In this document: in pieces, positions 12,601 to 24,400 of the stretch | How positions within the stretch are numbered: position 1 is the stretch's first letter | Layout of the letters: each line of letters begins with the position of its first letter | Source of the DNA: Limanda limanda | Taxonomy: Eukaryota > Chordata > Actinopteri > Pleuronectiformes > Pleuronectidae | Assembly (NCBI RefSeq): GCF_963576545.1 | Contig: NC_083636.1 | Coordinates: 9,364,856-9,428,855 of the forward strand | Direction: 5' to 3' | Length of the DNA stretch: 64,000 bases | Program-made: the position numbers and the translations under genes | The notes under the pieces: model-generated | Told to the model about the DNA's origin: nothing | Databases searched by the model: none | What the model saw: only the letters and a program-made list of their open reading frames with translations

Positions 12601-14955
12601 CCCTTACCTAACCAATTATACAAATCCCAATGATACTGGAGTTCCTAGAGGTTGATATATCCCTAAATCACTATGTTGTGACACTTGCACAGCAGGCTGT
12701 TAAATGAAGTTAACTTAAATCACCCAAAGGCACAAGACAGCTTTTAATGAGAGGCGTCAAGGCGTGAATAGATATAACCTGATGAATCCCAAAACAACGC
12801 ATACAGTTGTTCAAGGAAGAATGAAGATGAATCCGATAAACATCATTTGTTCTTCTGCCACGACATAGAATTAATTAAAAGCTAAGAAAGCAATTTTCAG
12901 CTCTGTCTGAAAAGGAACTCTAAATTAGCCAAATTCTCTTGGCTGTGTGTTCTGGACAGCTGCCAAACCGCTTGATGCACAAGATAAGTCCCAATCAGTG
13001 ATGGTGGCGTTGACACTTCATTAAAGAAGCGCCAGAGGCTGTCAGCGGAGAGTACAACAGGAAGAGCACACGTCTTGCCTTGTTCTCGTCTCCAGCATGG
13101 AAGGGAAATCGGATTCCTTGACTAACCCTAACCCCAAATCATAGACGGATTAGGCGATGAACCCTGGACGAGACACCAAACACCACCAAAGAAACTGAAG
13201 ACGCACGCAGCTAATGTTTGCAAAAGCTGTGCATCATGAACATCAGTCATGTAAATTAGTCATGGGGCTTAGAGAAACGTAAAGAAAGCAAGGTGACGAC
13301 CGGCTTCTCTTTCAAAATTATGTGATGTAATGCCTTTTGCAAAAGACAACCACAAATTAACACACCCTCCAGTACTTGGGAAGAATTATTTTAATTGTCT
13401 CTCATAAATGTACTTTCTACGTGTAGTTTGTGGTCAAATAGAGATATATTTGTATAATTGTGTTGTACCTTTATGGGGAATAATGCTAAAATCCCCCTAG
13501 AATTAGCATCTGCATCAGCTAAAGACAATGTCCAATTGGTTGGATGCATTGCTTCAATGGTCAGGTTAAGATTTAACAAGTAAGTCAATAGTCACTGCAA
13601 ATGTTCATTGTGCATCATGTTCTGTATACGGTTCTGCAGCATCCACAATAACATTTCCAAAAGATGTCTCTTCCTTAGTGAAAATAACACATTTGTGCAC
13701 AGACACACAAATCTAGACACAACTTAAGGACACTCATGTGAAACTAGGTGTAGCCTGTTGTTTTTACCCATTAGGAATTATAAACTGTATTAACACTGCT
13801 TGGATTAGACCCAACCGATTCTGAATGGTGTCCAACATTAAGCTGGTCTATGCAGCTCGTGTCCTTTCCAAACAAATCAGACAACCTGATGGCTCCCTGC
13901 ATCACTGCTGGACCTGCAGGTCCTCTCACAGGTGGAGCGTGAGCACAGCAGTGCTCCGTAAAGAACTGGTCCTTCTTTCACCCGAGCGACATCTGTTAAA
14001 TGTGAAAGCTCTCGGTCCAAACACAGCGGTGGGCCTTCAGCTTCAGGCTGAGCTGCACATCGGATTTGTTTCAGCTGAGCTTGTTTTAAGAGTCACTTGG
14101 ACTTCCTCTCCGGCTTTGGGCAAAACAACATCAGGCCTGCTGTCTCCTGCAAACACCACACTGAAGGGAAAAAAACAAATCCCCTCTTCCTCTCTGCCTT
14201 CCACTTAACCCACATGCATTTGTTTATTTGTTGCACTCGTCATTGTTCTGCAAGCACCGGTATATTGTGAGGGTATGGCACCTTGATACTGATGCCATTA
14301 TGAACATGGGTCAAATACTTGACAGGACTAGACAGGTCAATACCTTAAGTCGTTCCCTCTTTGACAAACACCAGCGATGTTAAGATCTGTTTAACCACAT
14401 GGAAGACAAGCCGACACACGCTGGCACTATTGTGTATATGAGGCGGTTGAATGCACACAAACAAGCATGCAGTCATGCACACATGCACACACATAGTGCT
14501 ACGCTGGATCCCACTTGATAAGAGGACTCCTAGTAAACAAGGAGTGTTGGTTAATGCAAAGGTGTTAGAGCAGCACTTACTCCACCTCCTCTTTCCCTTT
14601 TTTCTGGAAACCAGCAAGTGAAGCTCTTAAGGGACTACACAACACAATTAGACAGACTAATTACCCCCTTCCATACCTCCCATTCCTCACCCACAGCGAC
14701 AGGCTGGGGCAGGCAAGACACTTCTGCCTGCCTGTGAGCTTTTCCAGTGACAGAGACCATGGTTAGTTGCAGGGATTGTGCACTTCAGGCAATTCAGCTG
14801 ATGCTCCGTCAATAACAACATCTGAATAAGGTTCAAATCCAACAAACAGAGAACAGTAGGAATGGCAAGAGTCAAGATGAGAGAGAAGGTGTTGGAACAC
14901 CTGCATGACACCTTATCTTTTCAAAGTAAGACGGACGATGGATCAGCTTCCTTCT
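9641..14955. other. NAV3 intron 1, no gene recognised
   Basis: Contains a degenerate GT-rich stretch (9865-9920) and a short purine-rich stretch (11440-11505). An open frame of 127 codons at 13825-14208 (plus) has no recognised domain and no clear splice context. Nothing else is supported. Confidence 0.55.
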
Positions 14956-14958
14956 TTT

Positions 14959-14981
14959 TATATATATATATATATATATAA
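14959..14981. repeat. (TA)n microsatellite
   Basis: Eleven uninterrupted TA units. Confidence 0.9.
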
Positions 14982-15874
14982 ACAAAATATGCTACTGTAC
15001 TTTTAATGGACTAAACGGGAGGTTTTAAGGAACCCAGTTGTTTTTAGAAGCTGAGAGTTAAGTAGAAGTTGCCAGTTCAGCAGCAGGTTAATGATGACCC
15101 ACCCCCCCCTTATAGTAAGGGCAGACTTTTTGGACTCAGTCACGGACACGCTGGGAGGATTTAGAAGCAGGGGAGTCTTGACCCGTGCTTTGATGTCTTC
15201 TGCCCACGCTTCCTCTAAGTCACGAGGTAAATCAGCAGCTTTGTTCGCTATCACAAGCCAGGAAAAGAATCAGGGTCAGGAAGTCTTTTTAATTTTTTTC
15301 ACGTCTCTGTCAGGACGTCTTGTAACGGTAGACAAACGGCAGTTAGGAGAAGAGGGGAGGAGGAGATGAGACCAACCGGCCAAACAGGAAAGTTTCAGTT
15401 TGTGCTCTGACAGCTCTGGATGTGGGACGGGCCGAGGTGCTGCTGAAAACTATTTGGCGGGGAGTTTTGAAAACCCCTTCCTCCTCAAGATGGACCGGCC
15501 CCGCCTTCTCTTTTCCAGCCGGGGGACACTGAGCCAAGCATTTCTGCAAAGCGGAAAGAACTTGGCACAGACCGAGTTTAGTATGGCGAAGCACTTAAAA
15601 ATGATCTTTGTGCAGCCATTAAACCAACTGCAACATTGTTACTCTGTTGGAGGTTTTGAGGATGTACTCTGGGAGCAAGAGGGCCACTCTGGTGATCTAT
15701 ATGAAATATTACCCAGCATTGGGATACAGAAAGGAAGAGGAGAGAGTGTATACATTCAGGGCTACTCAGGTAGCTCTCCGATTAGTTTCCCTCCCCACAG
15801 AGGAGCTGACATGGTTCACCTCACAGGTATAGACCAAATACTTCCACACACACACAACCCCTGAACTTCCCTTT

Positions 15875-15875
<1 letters not shown>

Positions 15876-15913
<38 letters not shown>
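15876..15913. repeat. (CA)n microsatellite
   Basis: Uninterrupted run of about 19 CA units, 350 bases downstream (in NAV3 sense) of the NAV3 donor. Confidence 0.95.
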
Positions 15914-15915
<2 letters not shown>

Positions 15916-16265
15916 TTAGTAAATGATGCATAGAGTGAATGGGCAGCCGGATGAGGTAATACACTGCCAGTGAAACATTACTCATGTAGTTTCCCCTCTG
16001 AGTTGATGACCACGAGCCAGCGACATCATCTCATTAAAGCACACATGACTCATTGCCTCGGTGTGTCCGCGGCTCAGACTTGGTTCAGACACCTGCTTCA
16101 ACCCAGATGGAGAGAATAGAGCGAGGCACACACAGTGATAGAAAGAGGGCGAGCCACACAAGCCTGACACTTTCTCCTGCACTGACACCTGTGGAGTGTC
16201 ACTCTGCTGCCTGCTCTCACACACACTAATACACAGCCTGATGGAGTCCGTGCACCCCCACTGAC

Positions 16266-16523
16266 CTTGCAGATCTTGCTCTCCTCCGTCTCGGCTCTGG
16301 ACCTCCCATCAGGCGTCCTCTCCTGCCGGTACTCGGACTTGACTGACAGCTGGCAGGAGAGCCCTGGGGCGCCCTCACCTGCCCTGAGCTCCTGCTGCCG
16401 GGCCATGTAGCCCTGCGAGGTGGCCGCCCTCACCGCACTGGGGATGGGGAGAGCCGTGTGCACCGGTTTGGTGCCCACTGAGGAGGGTGGCCTGAGCTTG
16501 GAGGCGACACCAACCACCGGCAT
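16266..16523 (-). CDS. nav3: NAV3 (neuron navigator 3), first coding exon of the long isoform (partial gene)
   Basis: Minus-strand exon of 86 codons, phase 0 at its 3' end. The translation opens MPVVGVASKLRPP and continues through KPVHTALPIP, LSCQLSVKS and a terminal EESKICK. From memory, human NAV3 starts MPVLGVASKLRQP and shares KPVHTALPIP, a LSCQL block and a terminal DSK, so identity is high at the two ends and loose in the middle, as expected of a disordered leader. In the family this leader precedes the calponin-homology domain, followed by Ser-rich microtubule-binding regions, coiled coils and an AAA-type ATPase; none of those exons is in the window, so they lie left of position 1. NAV proteins track microtubule plus ends and act in neurite outgrowth. 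Start choice: ATG at 16523 has an ACC-ATG context and matches the family start. An in-frame ATG 28 codons upstream (16607) is open but matches nothing known. The donor is AAG|GTCAGT at 16265. Confidence 0.9.
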
Positions 16524-16654
16524 GGTACTTCCCAGGCACCGGAATAATAACACAGGAGTGAGAGAGCGGTCCCCCCCAAAAAAAGTACAGTGTGGAAGGG
16601 GAAACAAATCTGCAGTGTCTACTACTGATGTCTGGCACGAGGGAGGAAGGGAGA
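16524..16654 (-). other. nav3: Probable 5' UTR part of the NAV3 exon, bounded by a strong splice acceptor
   Basis: On the minus strand a run of about 28 pyrimidines (16657-16684, almost all T) ends in TTTTTTAG, with AG at 16656-16655. This is a near-ideal 3' splice site 131 bases before the NAV3 ATG. If used, the exon is 16266-16654 and the transcript begins in an upstream exon not identified here. If unused, the same bases are ordinary 5' UTR of a longer first exon. The sequence cannot decide between these. Confidence 0.5.
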
Positions 16655-16764
16655 CTAAAAAAGAAAAAGAAAAGAAAAAAAAAACTGCAGTTGCCTCTCA
16701 AACTGAGAGGAAAGCAACTGCGTCCATTCTGTAGCCTACAGCGAGCAGGACTCACAGAAAAAGA

Positions 16765-16880
16765 GAAGGCTTCTCCTTCCTCCTGCTCTCTCCCTCCTCC
16801 TTCTCCTCCCACAAGCAACACTGCTCCCTCCCCTTCCCTCACTCTCTCGCTGCCCCACTCTCTCTCTCTCACTGTCAGAA
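16765..16880 (-). other. GA-rich (minus) / CT-rich (plus) tract upstream of the NAV3 exon
   Basis: Over this stretch the plus strand is mostly C and T (TCTCCC, CCTCCTTCTCC, CTCTCTCTCTC), so the NAV3-sense strand is GA-rich. GA-rich tracts are common in TATA-less promoters and 5' UTRs; I see no TATA box in NAV3 orientation nearby. It could equally be the end of an upstream intron or a simple low-complexity tract. Confidence 0.4.
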
Positions 16881-16983
16881 GTGTACACCACAAAGTCAGC
16901 CAAAACAGTCCGAGGGGGCGTGAACTCTTCTGGAAGGTACAGCCACCAGTCGGCAAAAATCGTGATTACAAGAGACCTGGCTG

Positions 16984-16989
16984 CGTGTG

Positions 16990-17028
<39 letters not shown>
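16984..17028. repeat. (GT)n microsatellite upstream of the NAV3 exon
   Basis: About 22 GT units with one C interruption near 16996, roughly 460 bases upstream of the NAV3 ATG on the minus strand (where it reads CA). Confidence 0.95.
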
Positions 17029-17029
<1 letters not shown>

Positions 17030-20000
17030 CAGTGCTCCCAAACACAACTGTCTAAACAGTTCTCCTCTTTCTCCCTCTCTCTTTCCTCTTCCTGATCACT
17101 GGAAATAGACGCACTCCTCTCTGTCTACATCTGGAGATGCCCCTCCCTCCGAATGGAGACAGAGTAGAAATGTAAAAGGGGGAAAAGCCCTCATGCATAA
17201 AAAGGTGATCTTGAAAAAAAAAGACCAGCTGAGGGTTGAGATAAGAAAGGAAGAATTCCAACGTGAACAGGGAGACAAACTTCAACCTTCTGTATCATGC
17301 TGACATCATTGTAGTAGCTCAACAGGTTTCTGCTTTAAAGCTGCTCTTTGCCTGAGATTCACTCTGTCTCTCGGTTTCTCTTTGCATGACTCACTCACTG
17401 CCTGTCTCTCTTTTCTTCTTTCTGAATAGGAACAAATTTAAGAGAAAAAATTGCATATATTTAATTGTAACTTTGGGTCATAACTGCTATTATCCTGCAT
17501 TGATCCATTCTTATGACTCGCCCCTTCCACCTTCGCAGGTATCAGAGGTTGGATCTATTGCACACAATTACATACATCTCCGAGACCCTCAGTCAAACAT
17601 GTGTATACTGGTATTAGATTTTCCATACAGTTTCACATTTCCCCTTAGGTTTCCCACAGTATACAGTGTGAAGAGAACATATAAAACCACAACTAGCCTC
17701 ATCATTTTTGATGTATACATGGCAACACTGAGACTGGCTTTGAGGAGGAAACAGAGTGTGTCATTATGACCATTTGTATGAGTCATTGTTTCTTGACCCT
17801 CTCTGTGACGGCCAGCTTTTTACCCTGACTCTCATTGTGCCCATATAGGTAACCCAGCAACAGAACTTGAATGGTGTATGTTATGAATAGTATAATCTTT
17901 CATAGTGTGGGCATCATGGATTAATGGACATTTTTGCAGATTTTTCAGGAATAAATCAAGTTAATCTACAGTTTTGGGCACTAATATATGGCTTAGTTAC
18001 GCATTACAGTATTTTAATCACCTTACAATTTTGAATTCAACATTACTGTGACTAGTTTATTACTACATCTTTGACAATTGTGTTGGCAGCTGGTTTACTT
18101 GGGGGTTTGATGAAGGTTAGATGCCATCAGTCTGTTCTCGCTGTGGTCAGTGGGCAGACTGGTCTGGGGTCAGGGGTCAAGGGGTGCTATGGTGTACAGT
18201 GTGTGTGTTGGGAGAAGCTCTGTCTGCTCATGACTGGTTGATATAGAAGTTGTTGGCCTGTGTTTTAAGAGTTTAGGACAGTGTTTGACTCTGGACATCT
18301 GGAGAGCTGTGAGCAGAGTTAAAGTCAATGCTAGCTGCCGGATGGTCAGTAACTCCCTCCAGATTGTGCGACTGCCCGCTTGTTAAACTGTTATTTTCAG
18401 TTTCTACATGTGTTAAACACAGAAGCTGTGATGTGTGGGTGTGGAGGATGTGGAGTTGTTTTTGATGGTGCTGACAGTTGACTAATAAAAGTAGAGTCAT
18501 ATAACACATCACTTACTTCGCTGAGTAATTAGAAATGCGAGTCCATTTTCCATGAGTAATGTGTAATGCATATTTGATCCCTGTTTTGAAGTCAATTGCC
18601 CAGTGCTGTTGATACAGTGTATTATTAATGGTGGATGAAAGAGTGTAAGAGCTCTCGAGTGAAATGGCCGTGATGAGTAGCTGCTGGGCCACAGAATTGG
18701 TTTCAGGCTGCTTGTCTGTAACAAGAAACAGACACTGCATCAATGTCCAATGTATATCACTGATGTGGACGGCTGGAGGCTGACTCCCATAAACAAGACA
18801 AAACCACTGTAAGAAAACCAAATCAGTCCACTCTCCTTGACCCCACCAATACTTAACATTACAGTAAATCTCTCCAAGTGTTTCTTTTGATCAGGGACGT
18901 TTTTCAAAGCTTTGTTCTCTGACCAGTTGGTTTCAGCGAGCGTTTGGAATTACAGTGTCTTAAATGTAGTTTGTGGCTCCACAGAAAGGCCTGACAGCAG
19001 GACAGATGGAAATCTGTGACAGATGATCATATTAAAGACTACAACAGTCTGCGGCATTGGGATCTGTAAGTGTTCTATCAAATGTTGATTTTTTTTTGAG
19101 ACACAGATGAGACAAAATGCATTTGGATTGCATTAACCAGACATAATATAATATGTAGCCTTTTTTCCATTTTTTTTTCCTAATGGCTCCCTGCTTGGTG
19201 CAAGACATAAAAGGGAGTGAAAGTTTTATATGGAAAGGCTCCATCTGTTTCAGTTTAGGGAGGCGAGGAGATGTGCTGGAGTCAGAGGGGCAGGTTGCGG
19301 TGTCACGGCAAACCGGAACTTTTTAACACGGCACCGTCCAATAAAGTGAGCAGGGGAAGGGAGGGAAACCAAACACAGGGCTTGTCCCGCAAATAGGACC
19401 TTACCACCAAAAATCACAACACCTCAAATGTATCGGCCTCCGGGTCTAGAGTTTCCATGTAGCCCTTTTTTTTGTTTTGTAGTTGAGCCTGAACTCTGAA
19501 CCTGAAGAAGGTTGAATGTCAAATCAATTAAGTATGACATGATTGTTTTCCACACTGCTGCTGCCACTTCTGCCCTCTGTTACAATGCCTCAATGCCTCT
19601 GACAGTCAATTGCCTTTACAGGGACTCTGTTCGCCCCCCCCTGCCACATATAGCACCAGCTACTCAAACGTGTTTTCAATCATGCACCAGGGACTATCAT
19701 GACAAGCCTAAAACAACAGGATACCACGTGAATGAATGGCACAACTCCAGCTCCGACTCCGACTACTGCTGCCTGCCGAGTTACACGAGCTGCAGCACAT
19801 TTGGCGGCCGTCCAATCTCGCAGGACCGCCTGCAACTGCCGGGAAACCTGTTTCTGACAAGGTCCCTACCCGGGGGTGTTGAGTCGTAACGAACTTGCAC
19901 TAAGACCTCAGAGAGGTTTTGAGAAAGCCTTTTACTTCCCCCTGAATTGCGCTGGTTTCTGGAGGATAATCACCTCACACAGCAAAAAGTAAATGCACGG

Positions 20001-21194
20001 CGGGAATGAGAGTGTCTCAGCTACCTGCAGGTAAGGAGCCCACACGTGTAATACAGCGCTGAAAGGTCCTCATTTAACAGCAGTGAAATGTTCCAAAGTC
20101 AACATCGGCAGAGGAGATCTCAGGTTCACTTCCATCCAGACAAACCCATTGGGCAGGTCAGCACCCTTATGTTTGGCTACCAGGGCCGACCACTTCTCTA
20201 AAAATAGTCTGACGGCCAACGATGTCATGGTTGAAATATAGAGAACAGGGTGAGTTGAGGAAAGGAATGGACATCAATGGGAGTAGGACGCTGACAAAAA
20301 GGAAATTGAATGCTCTAACTGTATGCGGAATTCCTCATCATTTGTTATCATCTTTCAATGACGTGTCAAAATGTGCGGCAGCCAGACTGCAAATGAATCA
20401 GTAGAGCTGTAGACAAGACCACCTCATTTGAGTCTGAGGCCAGTCCAAGAGTTTCGAAATTGAGTGAGAAAGATTGGTCCGCAATTGGTTCCTTCTTTGG
20501 GGAAAGAAACGCACCACTGACCTGAGAGTTTAAGACCGAACTGAAGTACATGTTCATCTGCTCAAAGTTGCAGACAAAGGCATTTCCACAAGAACCGACG
20601 ATAAACTGTCGTTAAAATGCCTTCATCTTATTTCAGACAGACATGAAAAAGACTTGACCGCACCTAAATTTAAGCCCCGGTGACTTTTCATATGTAGTTG
20701 TGGTTTTGCTGGAAACCCATTCTTGGTTTCCTGAAAAACCACCACTAAATATCTGGTGGAGAGGGAGCACATTCCGTCTGTAGATGGAGGTGGCGGTCAA
20801 GGAGGGGAGCTTGAAAGCCGGGAGGTTGGCTGCACTAACCGTCCCCACATACCTCCAGTCGCAGCTGAAAGCGGCGTCCTGTTATTAGCCTCCATCGCTA
20901 AGTGCCGCTCTCCACAGGTAGAATGTGACTCGAAAATTGAAGTGCCGTGTGTAATCGGATAAACTTTCAAAACCAGTCCAACCTGTTTTTTGACCCCACA
21001 GCTTTGATTTCGAACCGCAGCCGACCAAGAGGAATTGTGTTACAGCCGGTTTGATGAAATGCCACTTATGTGATGTTCCGGTCGAAGTTCTATGACATCA
21101 TTTCAGTCAGTGAGAATAACACTGATACACCAGGGTTATGGAATCAATAATGTCATGTGTTTATTATCTATTCCAGGCAGTGGGTGGATGGTTA
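17029..21194. other. NAV3 5' flank or upstream intron, no gene recognised
   Basis: No recognisable exon or repeat family. Short frames in both directions carry no known motif. Confidence 0.5.
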
Positions 21195-21222
21195 GTGTAT
21201 GTGTGTGTGTCTCTGTGTGTGC

Positions 21223-21258
<36 letters not shown>

Positions 21259-21266
21259 ATGTGTGG
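21195..21266. repeat. Compound (GT)n microsatellite with GCGCGT interruption
   Basis: GT-rich block whose longest pure run is 21225-21257, with a GCGC step at 21221-21224. Alternating purine-pyrimidine throughout. Confidence 0.95.
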
Positions 21267-21390
21267 TTTAAATAAACGATAGCGCCCAGCTTCAGATGAC
21301 GTCAGCGGTAAGGTTGTGCTGTGGCTGTGAAAACAAACATGCCAGGGTGCTGCAGATAAGAGGGGTCAAACACCTTCCACCCTCGTGCCA

Positions 21391-21398
21391 TGCACACA

Positions 21399-21439
<41 letters not shown>
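21391..21439. repeat. (CA)n microsatellite
   Basis: Nearly uninterrupted CA run (pure from 21402), complementary to the GT block 125-145 bases to its left. Confidence 0.95.
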
Positions 21440-21441
<2 letters not shown>

Positions 21442-24400
21442 TAAACACATCCTCCAGGGGGGCTAGATAGATAGTCACGCACCTGGCCCTGTCAGCGCTG
21501 TGAATGCTATCAGTCAACCGCACATCGGCCAACATGGAAAATAAAACAAACACACACTCGTGCTGGCACTTACACAACAAAGAGGTGCCCCAGCGAATGG
21601 AGGCATGTCCGTCGGCTGAGTGAGCACGAGCATGTGCCATTAACGCACACCACGCCTGACCTGGGAGGACATAAACACACGTCGCCTTTCATCTCCTCGG
21701 TCTCTGCGTCAAGATTCTGTGAGAGATTCCTGCTCCTCAGTCAACCTTCGACTTCTCCGCAGTCAACCACCCACACACATGCAAAAAACCCAACGGAGCA
21801 TCATGGGAAATTTATTTTTATTTCCCTTCCCTTCTTGTTCACATTAACGTTTGACAGTCTCGGATGTAAACGATGAAAGCAACAAACTGTATTTTAAAAA
21901 GTACTTTGAATTTTTGATGGAGTCAAATAATGAATTGTATACTGCAGTATACAACTAAAAATGTTCACTCAAAGAAATCATTAAAACTACAGCCGCATCT
22001 GTCCTCTGAATGCAAATAGCAAAGTAAGAGAACACATATGACCCCAATAACATAAAAAACATTGTGTAAAAGGATTGTTAAACTAGATAAGCAATACATT
22101 TGAATGTAATGTTACTATGACTTAAAAATGCATCTTATTTTATGAGGTTATACAGGCTTAACCTGCAATTTACTAGAAACTACAGCTAACTCATAAATGC
22201 TGATATATGCACAGTAAAAGGAGCAAAACCCTGAACAGCCTTTCCCTGGTTTATACTGTAATATTTCTAATACATCTCATCTGTGGTTTGGATGCTAAAG
22301 TTGAGCAAAACTATAAGGACACAACACAGAAATATTCAATTAAAAAACCTTTGAAGTAAATGTGCTGACAAATGGAGACACGGGTGTTTATTCTTGACCC
22401 ACATCCTTTGCTTTTGGCTCCTCTAAAATAAATGTATTCATGTTTCATGTGTGTATGAGTTCTTATCTGTTCTACAAAAAGTTAGATTAGAGAAATTAAT
22501 GTGGACAATAATATTGCTTCTTTCTTTCTGGCCCATTAATTAACAGGATTTATTTGGTGACCCTTTGGAGGAGCCCGATCCCTACTTTGAAACCCAACGT
22601 TTCACATCCCTCAGTAATCTACAACGCTAATTTCTCTGGAGTTTCTGTGTGTCCTCAGTAGCTCATTTGTAAAACACAAAGCCTGTTAGATTTGGGGCAG
22701 CGTGGGCACGTTTGAGGGATAGTGGTATTTGAAAAATGCCCTGTTCCAGGAGCGCAGCTATAAACAAAACATTAAGAGCAACTTTGATGAATTTAAAGTA
22801 ATTTAGGCTTCCTGAATTCCTCTCTCAGCGTGCTATTTGAAATGCCATGTGGTGGGCTAATACCTCCACTACAATGAATCACAGGGAGTATTTGGAGAGA
22901 CTCTGCAGTAAGGATTTCCCCCAGCGATCTGGTTGGGACAGATCTGGCTCGTTCTGCTCTGACAATCCTCCTTCTGTTGGAGGTTCAATTTGGTCTTGTT
23001 CAGACATTTACTCTTTCACAAACACTTATTTTTCTGCAGGGATCTATTTATTAACACTTACTCATTGTTTTTGTGAGCACGTCTGACCAGAGAATATCCT
23101 GCTGCATTCTTCATATGTAAAAGGCAAAGTCTGGAAAAACTCTGGACCCCATTGTCTGAAAATGCCTTAACTTCTCCTCTGCTCCCCCACTGACTCACCT
23201 TCAGTGTCTTTAAATACCCCATTCATTCACTCTCTCATGAATACATGTATTTACATTGGCTCATTCAGCAGCTTTGTATTCACTAATTCACTTTGCACTT
23301 TTTCAGCACTCAGTTGCTCTTATTATACCCATTTATTCCCCTCTATAATCCCATTTAGTAAATTATTCAGATAATTACTTCAATGCTGCCTCTTCGATTC
23401 TCTTCTCCACCCACTCACTCACTGTTGCTCCGTCTTACTGTCAAGTGAATACATCAAAGTCCCTTTGCTCAAGTCATATACTGCACCACCTCTCGGCTCA
23501 GAATATGGATCAATCTTCCAGTTTTTCACTGACAGACTTTTATATAAAGAAATGTGGGACATTTTGAAGCGGCAGACGACCCCTCCAAATGCTCCGTGTC
23601 ATGTAACTACTAACACCCTTCCATCACGACACCATCACTTTTCTCCACTGTCAAAACTTTCCTCACTTCCCCTCTGTATTTTTTAACACTTGACAAACTG
23701 CAAAGGCCGTCCACTTTCATTCCTTGCAGCCAAGTTGGAGTAAATCAATCCCATTTACGACCATCGCATTCCTTTCCCTTGTGATTCGCTCCGGTCTTCC
23801 CCCACGTCTACCCTGCATCTCAATGTTTCCCCTCTTGCGAAAGACTCGTGTCCTCGGCGAATCTTGGATTTCACAGCTGGAGTTGATAAAGTCCTGAAGT
23901 GCTGAATGAGTCTCTTCCCTCAAAAACAACAAGCAGCAGAGGCTATGTAGAGTTATACCAATGATGGTGGAGACGCAAGCTGGGCTGGGGGGCCTGAGGA
24001 AGAGGGAGCTGCCCAACAGAGGGCACCACCGAAACACAGATTTATGGAAAAGACGACGGGGACTTGTGCGTTATTCAAACAGAAGTCATGTCCTGATTCA
24101 ATGGCAAAAATGACTTTAGTGGTAAAACTCCCCCCATTGCCCTGGAGCGTAACAAATGTGGCTGCTAACCAAGCTTTTTGAAAATATCAAGGGAAATTAC
24201 AACAAATGTCAGATATGAATCTAATTAGTTTTGACTATTTTGTACAAACAGAAGGGATTTCAGTCCAATGACTAACACAAACCTCCCAGAGACAATGTGA
24301 CACAGTCCTGTGTTGCTTCAGTGTCATCTGGAGCCAATCACAATATCAAACTGATGTGGCAAGAATGTTGGAGCACTCATTACTATTTTTAGCAAAATAT

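Noticed and set aside
13825..14208. 127-codon plus-strand frame in NAV3 intron 1
   Set aside because: No recognisable domain and no flanking consensus splice sites that favour it; opposite in strand to NAV3.
15400..15864. 154-codon plus-strand frame near the NAV3 exon
   Set aside because: No family resemblance, and composition matches the surrounding intron.
16270..16275. GC-type splice donor (T|GCAAGG) that would give SKI-Y at the end of the NAV3 exon
   Set aside because: A canonical AAG|GTCAGT lies five bases downstream, and the remembered NAV leaders all end in an AG codon before IYTDW, favouring the GT site.
16524..16607. 28-codon N-terminal extension of NAV3 from the upstream in-frame ATG at 16607
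   Set aside because: The peptide matches nothing in the family, while the ATG at 16523 matches the known start and has a better context.
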